A program made the translations under genes and the position numbers. Below are positions 52,954-61,440 of a DNA stretch of 64,000 bases, in pieces. The stretch's first letter is position 1; each line of letters starts with the position of its first letter. Source of the stretch: Hymenobacter aranciens. GTDB lineage: Bacteria; Bacteroidota; Bacteroidia; Cytophagales; Hymenobacteraceae. The stretch spans positions 496,001 through 560,000 of the forward strand of contig NZ_JAUQSY010000001.1 of NCBI RefSeq assembly GCF_030580865.1. Reading direction: 5' to 3'. The notes under the pieces are model-generated. The model ran no database searches. It was not told the origin of the DNA and was given only the letters and a program-made list of their open reading frames with translations.

Positions 52954-54318
52954 GTGCTTACTGCCAAACCGACCGTTGCCCCCGACGAGCCCACTGCCGA
53001 GCCCGGCTGGCGGCAGCCCCGCCATAGCAATTCCCTCAGCGAAGTCTACGCCAGCATCCGCGTGCCGGGTGCCAGCGCCTCGTTCTGGCGCAAGCTGATG
53101 GCTTTCTGGGGGCCCGGCCTGATGGTGGCCGTGGGCTACATGGACCCCGGCAACTGGGCCACCGACATCAAGGGCGGCGCCAGCTTCGGCTACACGCTGC
53201 TGTCGGTGATTCTGATTTCCAACCTGTTTGCTATGCTCCTGCAGCATCTGGCCGCCAAGCTGGGCATCGTAACGGGCCGCGACCTGGCCCAGGCCTGCCG
53301 CGACCACTACTCCAAGCCCGTGGCAATGGTGCTGTGGTTTTTGTGCGAAATTGCCATCGCCGCCTGCGATTTGGCCGAAGTCATCGGCTCGGCAATTGCC
53401 CTGAACCTACTGTTTGGCCTGCCGCTGGCCTGGGGCGTGGTGCTTACGGTGTTGGATATCCTAGTGGTGTTGCTCTTTCAGAATCGCGGCTTCCGGGTGC
53501 TGGAAAGCATCGTGGCCGGGCTCATCGTACTGATTTTCGGCTGCTTCCTCTACGAAATCATCGTCTCGCACCCCGATTATTTCGCCATCCTGGGCGGCAT
53601 GGTGCCGCAGCCCCAGGTCGTTACCAACCCGCAGATGCTCTACGTGGCCATCGGCATCCTGGGCGCCACCGTGATGCCGCACAACCTCTACCTGCACTCG
53701 AGCATCGTCCAAACCCGGCAGATTGAGCAGACTGAGCCCGGTAAGCGCATGGCTATCAAGTTCGCCACCATCGACTCGACGGTGGCGCTGTTCCTGGCTT
53801 TTTTCGTGAACGCGGCCATTCTCATCCTGGCCGCCGCCGCTTTCCACCGCAACGGCCTGCACGAAGTCGAGGAAATCGAGGACGCTTACAAGCTGCTGGC
53901 CCCGGTGCTCGGGGCCGGGGCGGCCAGCACGGTGTTCGCCATCGCGCTGCTGGCCTCGGGCCAGAATTCGACCCTCACCGGCACCCTGGCCGGGCAGATT
54001 GTGATGGAAGGCTTCCTGCATTTGAAGCTGAAACCCTGGCTGCGGCGGCTCATCACGCGCGGCATTGCGGTGGTGCCGGCGCTGGCTATTATTCTGATTT
54101 ACGGGGATAAATCGGTGAATGACCTGCTTATTTTCAGTCAGGTGATACTGTCGTTTCAGCTCAGTTTTGCGGTGGTGCCGCTGGTGCTATTCACCAGCAG
54201 CAAGGCCAAGATGGGCGTGTTTGTGAACTCACCGCTGGTGCGCGTGCTGGCCTGGGCGGTGTCGGCCATCATCATTGTACTGAACGTGTACCTGTTGTGG
54301 CAGACGCTGGCGGGTTGA
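52954..54318 (+). CDS. mntH: Nramp-family Mn/Fe importer (MntH type)
   Basis: This 454-residue divalent-metal symporter of the Nramp family has 11-12 transmembrane helices. Metal-site motifs are intact: MDPGNWATDIKGG in helix 1 (D-P-G-N) and ATVMPHNLYLHSS in helix 6 (M-P-H). ASGQNSTLTGTLAGQIVMEGFL follows later. The start is taken as GTG at 52954 because it lies just after the -7 box; MLTAKPTVAPDEP follows. The DtxR-like operator and the divergent CDF exporter suggest coordinated manganese or iron homeostasis. A Family 2 repeat follows it. Confidence 0.94.
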   Translation: MLTAKPTVAPDEPTAEPGWRQPRHSNSLSEVYASIRVPGASASFWRKLMAFWGPGLMVAVGYMDPGNWATDIKGGASFGYTLLSVILISNLFAMLLQHLAAKLGIVTGRDLAQACRDHYSKPVAMVLWFLCEIAIAACDLAEVIGSAIALNLLFGLPLAWGVVLTVLDILVVLLFQNRGFRVLESIVAGLIVLIFGCFLYEIIVSHPDYFAILGGMVPQPQVVTNPQMLYVAIGILGATVMPHNLYLHSSIVQTRQIEQTEPGKRMAIKFATIDSTVALFLAFFVNAAILILAAAAFHRNGLHEVEEIEDAYKLLAPVLGAGAASTVFAIALLASGQNSTLTGTLAGQIVMEGFLHLKLKPWLRRLITRGIAVVPALAIILIYGDKSVNDLLIFSQVILSFQLSFAVVPLVLFTSSKAKMGVFVNSPLVRVLAWAVSAIIIVLNVYLLWQTLAG

Positions 54319-54322
54319 CGAC

Positions 54323-54432
54323 GTGGTAGTACGAATTCCGCGCAGCGGTTCGTACTACCACTCTGACGATGTTATAGCCGCGCAAACGACAAAGTGGTAG
54401 TATGAACCCCTGCGGGGAATTCATACTACCAC
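54323..54432. repeat. Family 2 twin-hairpin repeat, copy 3 with a compensated stem
   Basis: Hairpin 1 (54323-54361) and hairpin 2 (54394-54432) keep the GTGGTAGTA...TACTACCAC stem. In hairpin 2, C to T on one side (GTGGTAGTATGAA) is matched by G to A on the other (TTCATACTACCAC), so pairing is preserved. It lies between two plus-strand genes. Confidence 0.95.
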
Positions 54433-54477
54433 ACCACCCATCGGCATAAGACTGTGCATTTTTTGGCTCAAGCGCGT

Positions 54478-56934
54478 ATGATAAAATTTCTTCTCCTACT
54501 CTTATTATTGCCGAGCTTGCTCATGGCCCAAACGGCCACGCTCACCGGCACGGTGCGCGACGCCCGGCAGCCGGTGCCCTTCGCCAGCGTGGCGGTGCGC
54601 GGCACCACTCTCGGCACCACGGCCGACGCCAGCGGCCATTTCGTGCTCCGCGAAGTGCCGCCTGGAACGGTAGTGCTGCAAATCAGCGCCGTAGGGTATT
54701 CCACGCTTAGCAAGGAAGTTAATGTGACTGAAAGCCAGACGCTGGAACTGCCGCTGACGCTCACCGCCACTCCCGCCGCCCTGAATGAAGTGGTCGTCAC
54801 CGGCGTGAGCCGCGCCACCGAAATCCGCCGCAGCCCCGTGCCCATTGCTACGCTCAGCCGCCGCGAAATCAGCCTGAATGCCAACACGAACGTGATTGAC
54901 GCGGCCGTGCGCGGCATCCCCGGCCTGAGCGCCGTGACGACCGGGCCAAACGTGTCGAAACCATTCATTCGCGGCTTGGGCTACAACCGGGTGCTGACGC
55001 TCTACAACGGCCTGCGCCAGGAGGGCCAGCAGTGGGGCGACGAGCACGGCGTGGAAGTGGATGGCTATGATATTGAGCGCGTGGAAGTAGTGAAAGGCCC
55101 CGCCAGCCTGCTCTACGGTTCCGACGCCGTGGCCGGCGTGGTAAATCTGCTGCCCGCCCTGCCCAGCGGCCCCGAAGGCCGCGTGGGTGGCGAGGTGCTG
55201 AACGAGTACCAGACCAACAACGGCCTCATCGGCAACTCACTGGGTTTGAATTACCAGAAAAACGGCTTCCAAACCAGCTTCCGCGCCAGCCACCGCCTAG
55301 CCCACGACTATCGCAACCGCGTGGACGGCCTGGTGTACAATACCGGCTTTAGAGAGCTGACGCTGACCGGTATGGCCGGCGTACGCAAAAGCTGGGGCGA
55401 GTCGCACTGGTACCTGACGCTGTACGACAACCAGCAGGAAATTCCCGACGGCAGCCGCGACTCGCTCAGCCGCCGCTTCACCCGGCAGGTGGGGGAGGGT
55501 GTGAATGACGACATCAAAAACCGGCCGCTGGTGCAGGATAATGAGCTGAATGACTACGCTATTGCGCCGCTGCATCAGCGCATCCGGCACTACCGCGTGT
55601 TCACCAAAACCCGGCTGCTGCTGGGGGGCGGCGAGCTGCATTTGCTGCTGGGCGCCCAGCAGAACAACCGCGAGGAATACAACCACCCCACGGTCCCGGC
55701 GCAGGCCGGGTTGGCGCTGCGCCTCAACACGTTTACGTACGACGTGCGCTACCACCTGCCCACCTGGCAGGGCCTGGGAATCAGCCTGGGCAGCAACGGC
55801 ATGGGCCAGCAAAACCGCCACCAGAACGCCACCGACTTTCCCATTCCCAACTACGATTTGCTCGATGCCGGCGGCTTCATGTTGCTGAAGAAGCCGCTGG
55901 GCAAGCTGGAGCTGAGCGGCGGCCTGCGCTACGATACCCGGCTGGTGACGTGGTCAGGTTTTTACGTGGCGCCTAATACTGAAACCGGCTTTGAGGGACA
56001 GGCTAGTGCCGGCACAGTGGGGGCTAAGCTGCAGTTTCCCAGTTTTCGCAAGCAGTATAACGGCGTGTCGGCCAGCCTGGGCGGCAGCTACGCAGCTTCG
56101 GACAAACTTACCTTTCGGGCCAACCTGGCGCGGGGCTACCGGGCGCCCAACATCCCCGAAATTGGCTCCAACGGCCTCGACCCCGGCGCGCACATCGTGT
56201 ACCTGGGCAACCGCGAGTTTACCCCCGAATTCAGCTGGCAGCAGGATATGGGCGTGCTGTGGCACTCGGCCACGCTCGACGCCTCGGTGGAAGTGTTTCA
56301 CAACTACGTGCAGAATTTCATCTACCAGGGCCGCCTGCTGGGGCCCGATGGGCAGCCCGTCGTCATCGTGCCCGGCAACGTGACCTACCAGTTTCAGCAA
56401 TCGGCGGCCCGGCTCTACGGCTTGGAAGCCAGCCTGAACTGGCGGCCCGCCGCCCTGCCCTGGCTGGCGTTCAACAATAACCTGGCCTTTGTGAACGGTC
56501 AGAACGCCGACGCCGCCCGCCAGCGCGAAGAGGGCGACGCCGCCCGCTACCTGCCGCTCATTCCGCCGCTGCGCACCCGGCACGAGCTGCGCGCCACCCT
56601 GCCCGCCACCGACGGCCGCCTGCGCGCCACCTACCTGCGCACCACGCTGGATGTCAGCGCCCGGCAGGACCGTTTCTACGCCCTCGACAACACCGAAACG
56701 GCCACCGCTGGCTACGCGCTGGTGGGCCTGGGCGCGGGCACCACCTGGACCAGCCGCACCGGACGGCCGGTGGCGCAGCTTTTCGTGCAGGTTGATAATC
56801 TATTTGATACGGCATACCAGGCACATCTCAATCGGCTGAAATACTTTGAGTATCACGCAGGCTCGGCCACTGGCCGTTCGGGTATTTACAATCCTGGCCG
56901 GAACGTGAGCGTGAAGCTGGTGGTGCCTTTTTAA
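54478..56934 (+). CDS. TonB-dependent outer-membrane receptor with regulatory-like N-terminus
   Basis: This 818-residue receptor starts with a signal peptide (MIKFLLLLLLLPSLLMAQ). A carboxypeptidase-regulatory-like domain follows (LTGTVRDARQPVPFASVAVRGTTLG, GYSTLSKEVNV), then a plug (LNEVVVTGVSRATEIRRSPVP, WGDEHGVEVDGYDIERVEVVKGPASLLYGSDAVAGVVNLL cut by turns). The 22-strand barrel ends NVSVKLVVPF with a terminal Phe. The WGDEHG plug motif also occurs in metal-linked receptors, and its position after an Nramp gene suggests a metal or metal-chelate substrate. That is an inference. Confidence 0.93.
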   Translation: MIKFLLLLLLLPSLLMAQTATLTGTVRDARQPVPFASVAVRGTTLGTTADASGHFVLREVPPGTVVLQISAVGYSTLSKEVNVTESQTLELPLTLTATPAALNEVVVTGVSRATEIRRSPVPIATLSRREISLNANTNVIDAAVRGIPGLSAVTTGPNVSKPFIRGLGYNRVLTLYNGLRQEGQQWGDEHGVEVDGYDIERVEVVKGPASLLYGSDAVAGVVNLLPALPSGPEGRVGGEVLNEYQTNNGLIGNSLGLNYQKNGFQTSFRASHRLAHDYRNRVDGLVYNTGFRELTLTGMAGVRKSWGESHWYLTLYDNQQEIPDGSRDSLSRRFTRQVGEGVNDDIKNRPLVQDNELNDYAIAPLHQRIRHYRVFTKTRLLLGGGELHLLLGAQQNNREEYNHPTVPAQAGLALRLNTFTYDVRYHLPTWQGLGISLGSNGMGQQNRHQNATDFPIPNYDLLDAGGFMLLKKPLGKLELSGGLRYDTRLVTWSGFYVAPNTETGFEGQASAGTVGAKLQFPSFRKQYNGVSASLGGSYAASDKLTFRANLARGYRAPNIPEIGSNGLDPGAHIVYLGNREFTPEFSWQQDMGVLWHSATLDASVEVFHNYVQNFIYQGRLLGPDGQPVVIVPGNVTYQFQQSAARLYGLEASLNWRPAALPWLAFNNNLAFVNGQNADAARQREEGDAARYLPLIPPLRTRHELRATLPATDGRLRATYLRTTLDVSARQDRFYALDNTETATAGYALVGLGAGTTWTSRTGRPVAQLFVQVDNLFDTAYQAHLNRLKYFEYHAGSATGRSGIYNPGRNVSVKLVVPF

Positions 56935-56987
56935 AACGACAAAGCAGGTAATCCGGCGACAGGCGACGCTGTTGCGTAAAGGCGGCC

Positions 56988-57851
56988 ATGAGCCGATGTT
57001 ACCTTCTACTGTTGCTGTTCCTGCTGACGCTGTCTGTGGCGCGGGCGCAGGACCAGCCCAAAATCTGCCCCTACGACTCAGCCCATTTCAGCTGGCGCAA
57101 GCCGGTGCCGCGCAACTTGTTGCGCGAGCTGCAGCCCGACCGGCCGGGCGTCACCGAAAGCCCGTTTACCGTGGATGCCGGCCACGCGCAGGTGGAAGTG
57201 GATGCCTTCCGGCTGAGCAACAGTGGTCGCGGCGAGGAGCAGCGTACCCGCGACTGGCATCTGGGCTACACGATGCTCAAGTTCGGGCTGAGCCGGCGCA
57301 CGGATATTCAAATGGAATTGCCGCTGTATGATAATAACAAGCAGCGTCCTGCCAGCACCGAGCACTGGCAGGAGCGCCACGCAGGCTTCGGCGATATTGC
57401 CTTGCGGGTGAAGCATAATTTCATCGGTGATGACCAGCAGGGGCACTTCGCCATGTCCGTCATCGGCTACGTGCGCCTGCCCACCGGCGGCGCGGTGGGC
57501 GAAGGAGGCGCCGAGTATGGCCTGATTCTGCCCGTAGACATTGAGCTCGGCGAGAACTTCAACCTGGAAGCGCAGCTCGAAAGCGACCTGAACTACGACC
57601 GGGAGCAGACCCGCCACTACGCCAACCTGCAGCCCTCGATGGCGCTGGAATGGGATTTTGCCAAACACATGGGTTTGCTGACGGAAGGCTTTATGCGTTG
57701 GAACTCGCTGGAACGTAGCTGGCAGTCGGGCATGACCGTGGCCCCGTTCGTTAAGATTACGAAGAACTTTGAAGTGGATGCCGGCACCCAGCTGGCCCTC
57801 GACCGCCGGAGCGAGCACGAATATTTCGTGGGCTTCACGCTGCGGCGGTAA
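56988..57851 (+). CDS. Outer-membrane channel-like protein (phenol_MetA_deg type)
   Basis: This 287-residue exported protein starts with a signal peptide (MSRCYLLLLLFLLTLSVARAQ) and folds as a beta-barrel by pattern. Signatures of the phenol-degradation MetA-type porin family are visible: RPGVTESPFTVDAGHAQVEVD, DIQMELPLYDN, HAGFGDIALRVKHNF, SVIGYVRLPTGG, ILPVDIELGENFNLEAQL and a terminal ALDRRSEHEYFVGFTLR. The family is described only as a putative transporter. It follows the TonB receptor by 53 bases and may be co-transcribed. Confidence 0.8.
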   Translation: MSRCYLLLLLFLLTLSVARAQDQPKICPYDSAHFSWRKPVPRNLLRELQPDRPGVTESPFTVDAGHAQVEVDAFRLSNSGRGEEQRTRDWHLGYTMLKFGLSRRTDIQMELPLYDNNKQRPASTEHWQERHAGFGDIALRVKHNFIGDDQQGHFAMSVIGYVRLPTGGAVGEGGAEYGLILPVDIELGENFNLEAQLESDLNYDREQTRHYANLQPSMALEWDFAKHMGLLTEGFMRWNSLERSWQSGMTVAPFVKITKNFEVDAGTQLALDRRSEHEYFVGFTLRR

Positions 57852-57876
57852 GGCGGCACGTTGCCCAAAACCGCCG

Positions 57877-57884
57877 TACCTTTG
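57877..57884 (+). promoter_or_regulatory. -7 box ahead of the cobalamin riboswitch
   Basis: TACCTTTG matches TAnnTTTG. Transcription would start a few bases later, just before the riboswitch fold, which is the expected position. Confidence 0.7.
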
Positions 57885-57892
57885 CCCCGTCA

Positions 57893-58090
57893 TGGTGGCC
57901 AATGCCGGAGTAATCCGGCGGCGGCTGAAAAGGGAATCCCGTTCAATTCGGGAGCTGTCCCCGCAACTGTACGCTTCATCACGGAGGGCGCCACGCGGCC
58001 ACTGTTTCGCTGAGGGTTTTCATGTTCGGAAACCGGAGAAATGGGAAGGCGGCGGCCTCGGCGGAGCAAGCCAGGAGACCTGCCAGGGCA
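57893..58090 (+). ncRNA. Cobalamin (AdoCbl-type) riboswitch
   Basis: The conserved blocks are in order: AAAAGGGAATCC, then GAGCTGTCCCCGCAACTGT, and the B12 box AAGCCAGGAGACCTGCC (58068-58084). GCCGGAGTAATCCGGC forms a hairpin at the 5' end. It controls the downstream BtuB-like receptor and probably the BtuG-like lipoprotein. A hairpin AGCCG...CGGCT (about 58104-58122) after the aptamer may be the expression platform. The 351-base gap 57852-58202 is filled by promoter plus riboswitch. Confidence 0.95.
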
Positions 58091-58202
58091 CTCACAGGTT
58101 CAGCAGCCGCGGAGGACGGCTGGAGAATGAGAGCAGCGGCGCGCCCGGTTGGGTGCGGCGGGTTTCTGTTGTCGGCCTCGGCCCGGTTGCTTGTTAATCA
58201 GC

Positions 58203-60218
58203 TTGCTGAAGAATAAGCGCGGGGTTTTGAACCGAATTTTCTTCGCCGAAAATTTGGTTCGCTTCGTTGTTTTTTACCTCCTTTTGCTGCTGCCCGGGCC
58301 CCGGTGCGGCTGGGCGCAGGCGCGCCAACTGCCCGCCGACTCGGTGCGGCTGAGCCGGCGCGTGCAGCGCCTGGGCGAAGTGCGCGTGCGGGCCATCCGC
58401 CCGGAGCAGTTTGCCGCCGGCAGCCGGCGCTACGAAGCCGATTCGGCGGGCCTGAGTCAGTTTCGGGGTGGCACTGTGGCCGAGCTGCTGCAGGCCCGCA
58501 CGCCCTTGTACCTCAAGAGTTACGGGCCGGGTCAGCTGGCCAGTATTACGCTGCGCGGCACTTCGGCCCAGCACACGGCGGTGTTGTGGAATGGGCTGAA
58601 CATCATGCTGCCCACGCTGGGGCAAAATGACTTTGCCCTGCTGTCCGTGGCCGCCAACACGCGCCTGACGGTGCAGCCCGGCCCGGCCGCCGCGCTCTAC
58701 GGCAGCGGGGCCATTGGGGGCGCGGTGCTGCTGGGCAGCGAGCCCGACTGGCGCCCGGGGCTGCGCGGCAGTGCGCAGGCCGACGCGGGCAGCTTCGGGC
58801 TGCGCGGGAGCAGCCTGCTGCTGAGCGGCGCCAACCCGGCCGTAGCCCTGCGGCTGAGCGCCAGCTACCGGCAGGCGGCCAACAATTACTCCTATACCAC
58901 GCGCGAATTCACTGGCCTGGTGCGCCATACGCTCGCTTCGGCGGCGCTGCACCACCAGTGGAGCCTGGCGCCCGAAGTGGCCTGGCGGCTGGGTGCGGCC
59001 GGGCAGCTCACGGCCACGGCCTGGCTTACCGATACGGACCGCGACATTCAGCCGGCCGTGGGCAGCGCCGACCGCCACGCCCGGCAGCGCGACCAAAGCC
59101 GCCGCTTCGTGCTGGTCTACCGGCACCAGGCGGCGCGGGCGCAGTGGCTGGTGCGCGGCGCCTGGTTCGAAGACGTGCTGAACTACCGCGACGACGGCCT
59201 GCTGAGCAACTCCCGCGTGCGCACCACGCAGGCGCAGACCGAATACACGGCCGCGCTGGGCCAGCGCGGCACCCTGCGCCTGGGGGCCGAAGCCCAGCAC
59301 TTTGTGGCCGAGCTGCTCGAATACAACGGCCGAAAAACCGAAAACCGGGCCGCCGCCTTCGCGTTATTCCGCTTCGATGCCAGCCCGCGCCTGCACCTCA
59401 GCGCCAATCTGCGGCAGGCGTTTGTGCTTCGGGCGCAGCCATTTATGCCCACCCTGGGGCTGGAGTGGAACGTACTAACTACCACCGATTCCCTCATTCG
59501 CCCATTCACCCATTCGCTCATTGCCAAGGCCAGTGCCGCCCGCAGCTACCGGGCGCCTTCGCTGAATGAGCGCTACTGGCAGCCGGGCGGCAACCCCGAC
59601 CTGCGCCCCGAAACCGGCCTGGGCTACGAGGCCGGCCTGCACTACCGCCGCCGCTGGGGCCGCCGCCTCGACTGGCAGGCCGAGCTGACCGGCTACCGCC
59701 AGCTGGTGGACGACTGGGTGCAGTGGGCGCCCGGCCCGGACGGCCTCTGGCGCCCGCGCAACCTGCGCCAGGTACTCACGCAGGGCCTCGAAGCCAGCAG
59801 CGGCGGCACCTGGCGCCGGGGCCGGCACCGCCTGGGCGCCCGCTTGGCCTACGCCTACACCTGGGCCCGCACCCACCACGCCACCGCCGCCGACCCCGTG
59901 CCGGCCGGGCTGCCGCTGCCCTACGTGCCCACCCACGCCTGTAACGCCAGCCTCGACTACGGCTGGCGGCGCTGGCAGGCGGCCGTCAACGCCGGCTTCA
60001 CCAGCTTCCGCTACGTCGATGCCGGGGCGCGGGACTTCCTGCCCGGCTACGGGCTGCTGGGCGGCAGCCTGGGCTACGCACTGCCGCTGCCGGGCCAGCT
60101 GCGGGCGCAGCTGCTGGCCCAGGCTACCAACCTGCTCAATACCGCCTACGACAGCTACGAGGGTCGCCCGGCCCCGCCTAGGGCGCTGCAGCTCAGCCTG
60201 CGGCTCGACTGGCGCTAA
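58203..60218 (+). CDS. btuB: BtuB-like TonB-dependent cobalamin receptor
   Basis: This receptor of about 670 residues lacks the regulatory-like domain and goes straight from a signal sequence (VVFYLLLLLPGPRCGWAQ) to a plug (LGEVRVRAIRPEQF, YLKSYGPGQLASITLRGTSAQHTAVLWNGLNIMLPTLGQNDFALL cut by turns, GPAAALYGSGAIGGAVLLGS). A barrel ending LQLSLRLDWR follows. Control by a cobalamin riboswitch and the BtuG-like gene 44 bases downstream support a corrinoid ligand. No ATG precedes the signal sequence: possible TTG starts are 58149, 58203 and 58227. I chose 58203; only the end is certain. Confidence 0.9.
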   Translation: MLKNKRGVLNRIFFAENLVRFVVFYLLLLLPGPRCGWAQARQLPADSVRLSRRVQRLGEVRVRAIRPEQFAAGSRRYEADSAGLSQFRGGTVAELLQARTPLYLKSYGPGQLASITLRGTSAQHTAVLWNGLNIMLPTLGQNDFALLSVAANTRLTVQPGPAAALYGSGAIGGAVLLGSEPDWRPGLRGSAQADAGSFGLRGSSLLLSGANPAVALRLSASYRQAANNYSYTTREFTGLVRHTLASAALHHQWSLAPEVAWRLGAAGQLTATAWLTDTDRDIQPAVGSADRHARQRDQSRRFVLVYRHQAARAQWLVRGAWFEDVLNYRDDGLLSNSRVRTTQAQTEYTAALGQRGTLRLGAEAQHFVAELLEYNGRKTENRAAAFALFRFDASPRLHLSANLRQAFVLRAQPFMPTLGLEWNVLTTTDSLIRPFTHSLIAKASAARSYRAPSLNERYWQPGGNPDLRPETGLGYEAGLHYRRRWGRRLDWQAELTGYRQLVDDWVQWAPGPDGLWRPRNLRQVLTQGLEASSGGTWRRGRHRLGARLAYAYTWARTHHATAADPVPAGLPLPYVPTHACNASLDYGWRRWQAAVNAGFTSFRYVDAGARDFLPGYGLLGGSLGYALPLPGQLRAQLLAQATNLLNTAYDSYEGRPAPPRALQLSLRLDWR

Positions 60219-60262
60219 ACGACTTGCCATTTTTTCAATCCTCCACTTTTACTCCGCAACTC

Positions 60263-61357
60263 ATGCGTGTTTCTAAGTTCTGGGCAGCCCCGCTGCTCTC
60301 CCTGCTAGCCCTGACCAGCTGCGACCCCGACGACGACCAGCCGGTAAACCCCCAGCCCGAAACCACCAGCGTATTCGTCATCAACGAGGGCAATATCACC
60401 CGCTCCAACGGCTCGATAAGCCTGTATAACAAGACGACCGGCGCGCTAACGCCCGACCTGTTTGCCAGCGTGAACAACCGGCCGCTGGGCGACGTGGTGC
60501 AGAGCATGACCGTGAGCAACGGCCGCGGCTACATCGTGGTCAACAACTCGAACAAGATTGAAGTCGTGAGCCTGCCCGGCTTCCAGTCGGTGGGCGTGGT
60601 GCGGGGGGCGCTCCGCAGCCCGCGCTATTTTCTGCCCGTGAGCGCCACCCGGGGCTACGTCACGCAGTGGGGGAATTTCCGGGGTTTGCGGGCCGATGTT
60701 AAGGTAATCGACCTCAATACTTTTGCCGTAGTCGACAGCATTCCCACCGGCCCGCTGCCGGAGCGTCTGGTGCTGGCCGGCGGCAAAGTATACGTGGCCA
60801 ACTCGGGCAGCAATACCCTCACCGTCATCGACCCCGCTACCAACCGCGTGAGCAGTACCCTGACCGTGGGCGATGCGCCCAACAGCCTGGCCACCGACAA
60901 AAACGGCCTGCTGTGGGTGCTGTGCGGCGGCACTGTGGCCTACACCCCTACCTACGACGTGGACTACGCCGCCACCACAGCCGGCAAGCTGGTAAGCGTG
61001 AATGCGGCGGCTGCCACCGTGGCTGGCACCCGCACCTTCGCCACCAACCGCCGCCAGCCCACCGACCTGCAAATCAACGGCGCCGGCGACCAGCTGTACT
61101 TCCGGGCAGCTGATGCGCTGACGTACACCGGCCCGGTGTTCCGCCTGGGCATCGCCGAAACCGCGCTGCCTGTGCTCACGGCGCCTTTCATTCGCCGGTC
61201 GTTCTACGGCCTCGGCGTGGATAAGCGCACCGGCCACATTTATGGCGGCACCGGCACATTCCTGGGCACCGACAAGATGATTCGCTACGAGAGCACCGGC
61301 ACGGCCATCGACTCGGCCGCCGTAGGCGCGGGTCCGAATGGCTTTGTGTTCTACTAA
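60263..61357 (+). CDS. BtuG-like surface lipoprotein (YncE/DUF5074 beta-propeller)
   Basis: This 364-residue lipoprotein has a lipobox (MRVSKFWAAPLLSLLALTSC) and a seven-bladed propeller of the YncE/DUF5074 type. Recurring blades contain VFVINEGNITRSNGSISLYN, GYVTQWGNFRGLRADVKVID, KVYVANSGSNTLTVIDPATN and NSLATDKNGLLWVLCGG. In gut Bacteroides a BtuG lipoprotein of this architecture captures cobalamin with extreme affinity and hands it to BtuB. The position directly behind BtuB under a B12 riboswitch supports the same role. ATG 60263 is chosen because the lipobox begins there. Confidence 0.85.
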   Translation: MRVSKFWAAPLLSLLALTSCDPDDDQPVNPQPETTSVFVINEGNITRSNGSISLYNKTTGALTPDLFASVNNRPLGDVVQSMTVSNGRGYIVVNNSNKIEVVSLPGFQSVGVVRGALRSPRYFLPVSATRGYVTQWGNFRGLRADVKVIDLNTFAVVDSIPTGPLPERLVLAGGKVYVANSGSNTLTVIDPATNRVSSTLTVGDAPNSLATDKNGLLWVLCGGTVAYTPTYDVDYAATTAGKLVSVNAAAATVAGTRTFATNRRQPTDLQINGAGDQLYFRAADALTYTGPVFRLGIAETALPVLTAPFIRRSFYGLGVDKRTGHIYGGTGTFLGTDKMIRYESTGTAIDSAAVGAGPNGFVFY

Positions 61358-61383
61358 TAATCAAGCGTTTTTCTGCTAAAAAC

Positions 61384-61420
61384 AATAAGCCCCGGCCGTC
61401 TGACGGCCGGGGCTTATTTT
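61384..61420. terminator. Bidirectional terminator at the end of the cobalamin operon
   Basis: AATAAGCCCCGGCCGTC with its complement forms a 17-bp stem (61384-61400 with 61402-61418) and is followed by TTTT. It lies between convergent genes and can end both. Confidence 0.9.
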
Positions 61421-61440
61421 GTGGCTTAAGAATACGCCTG

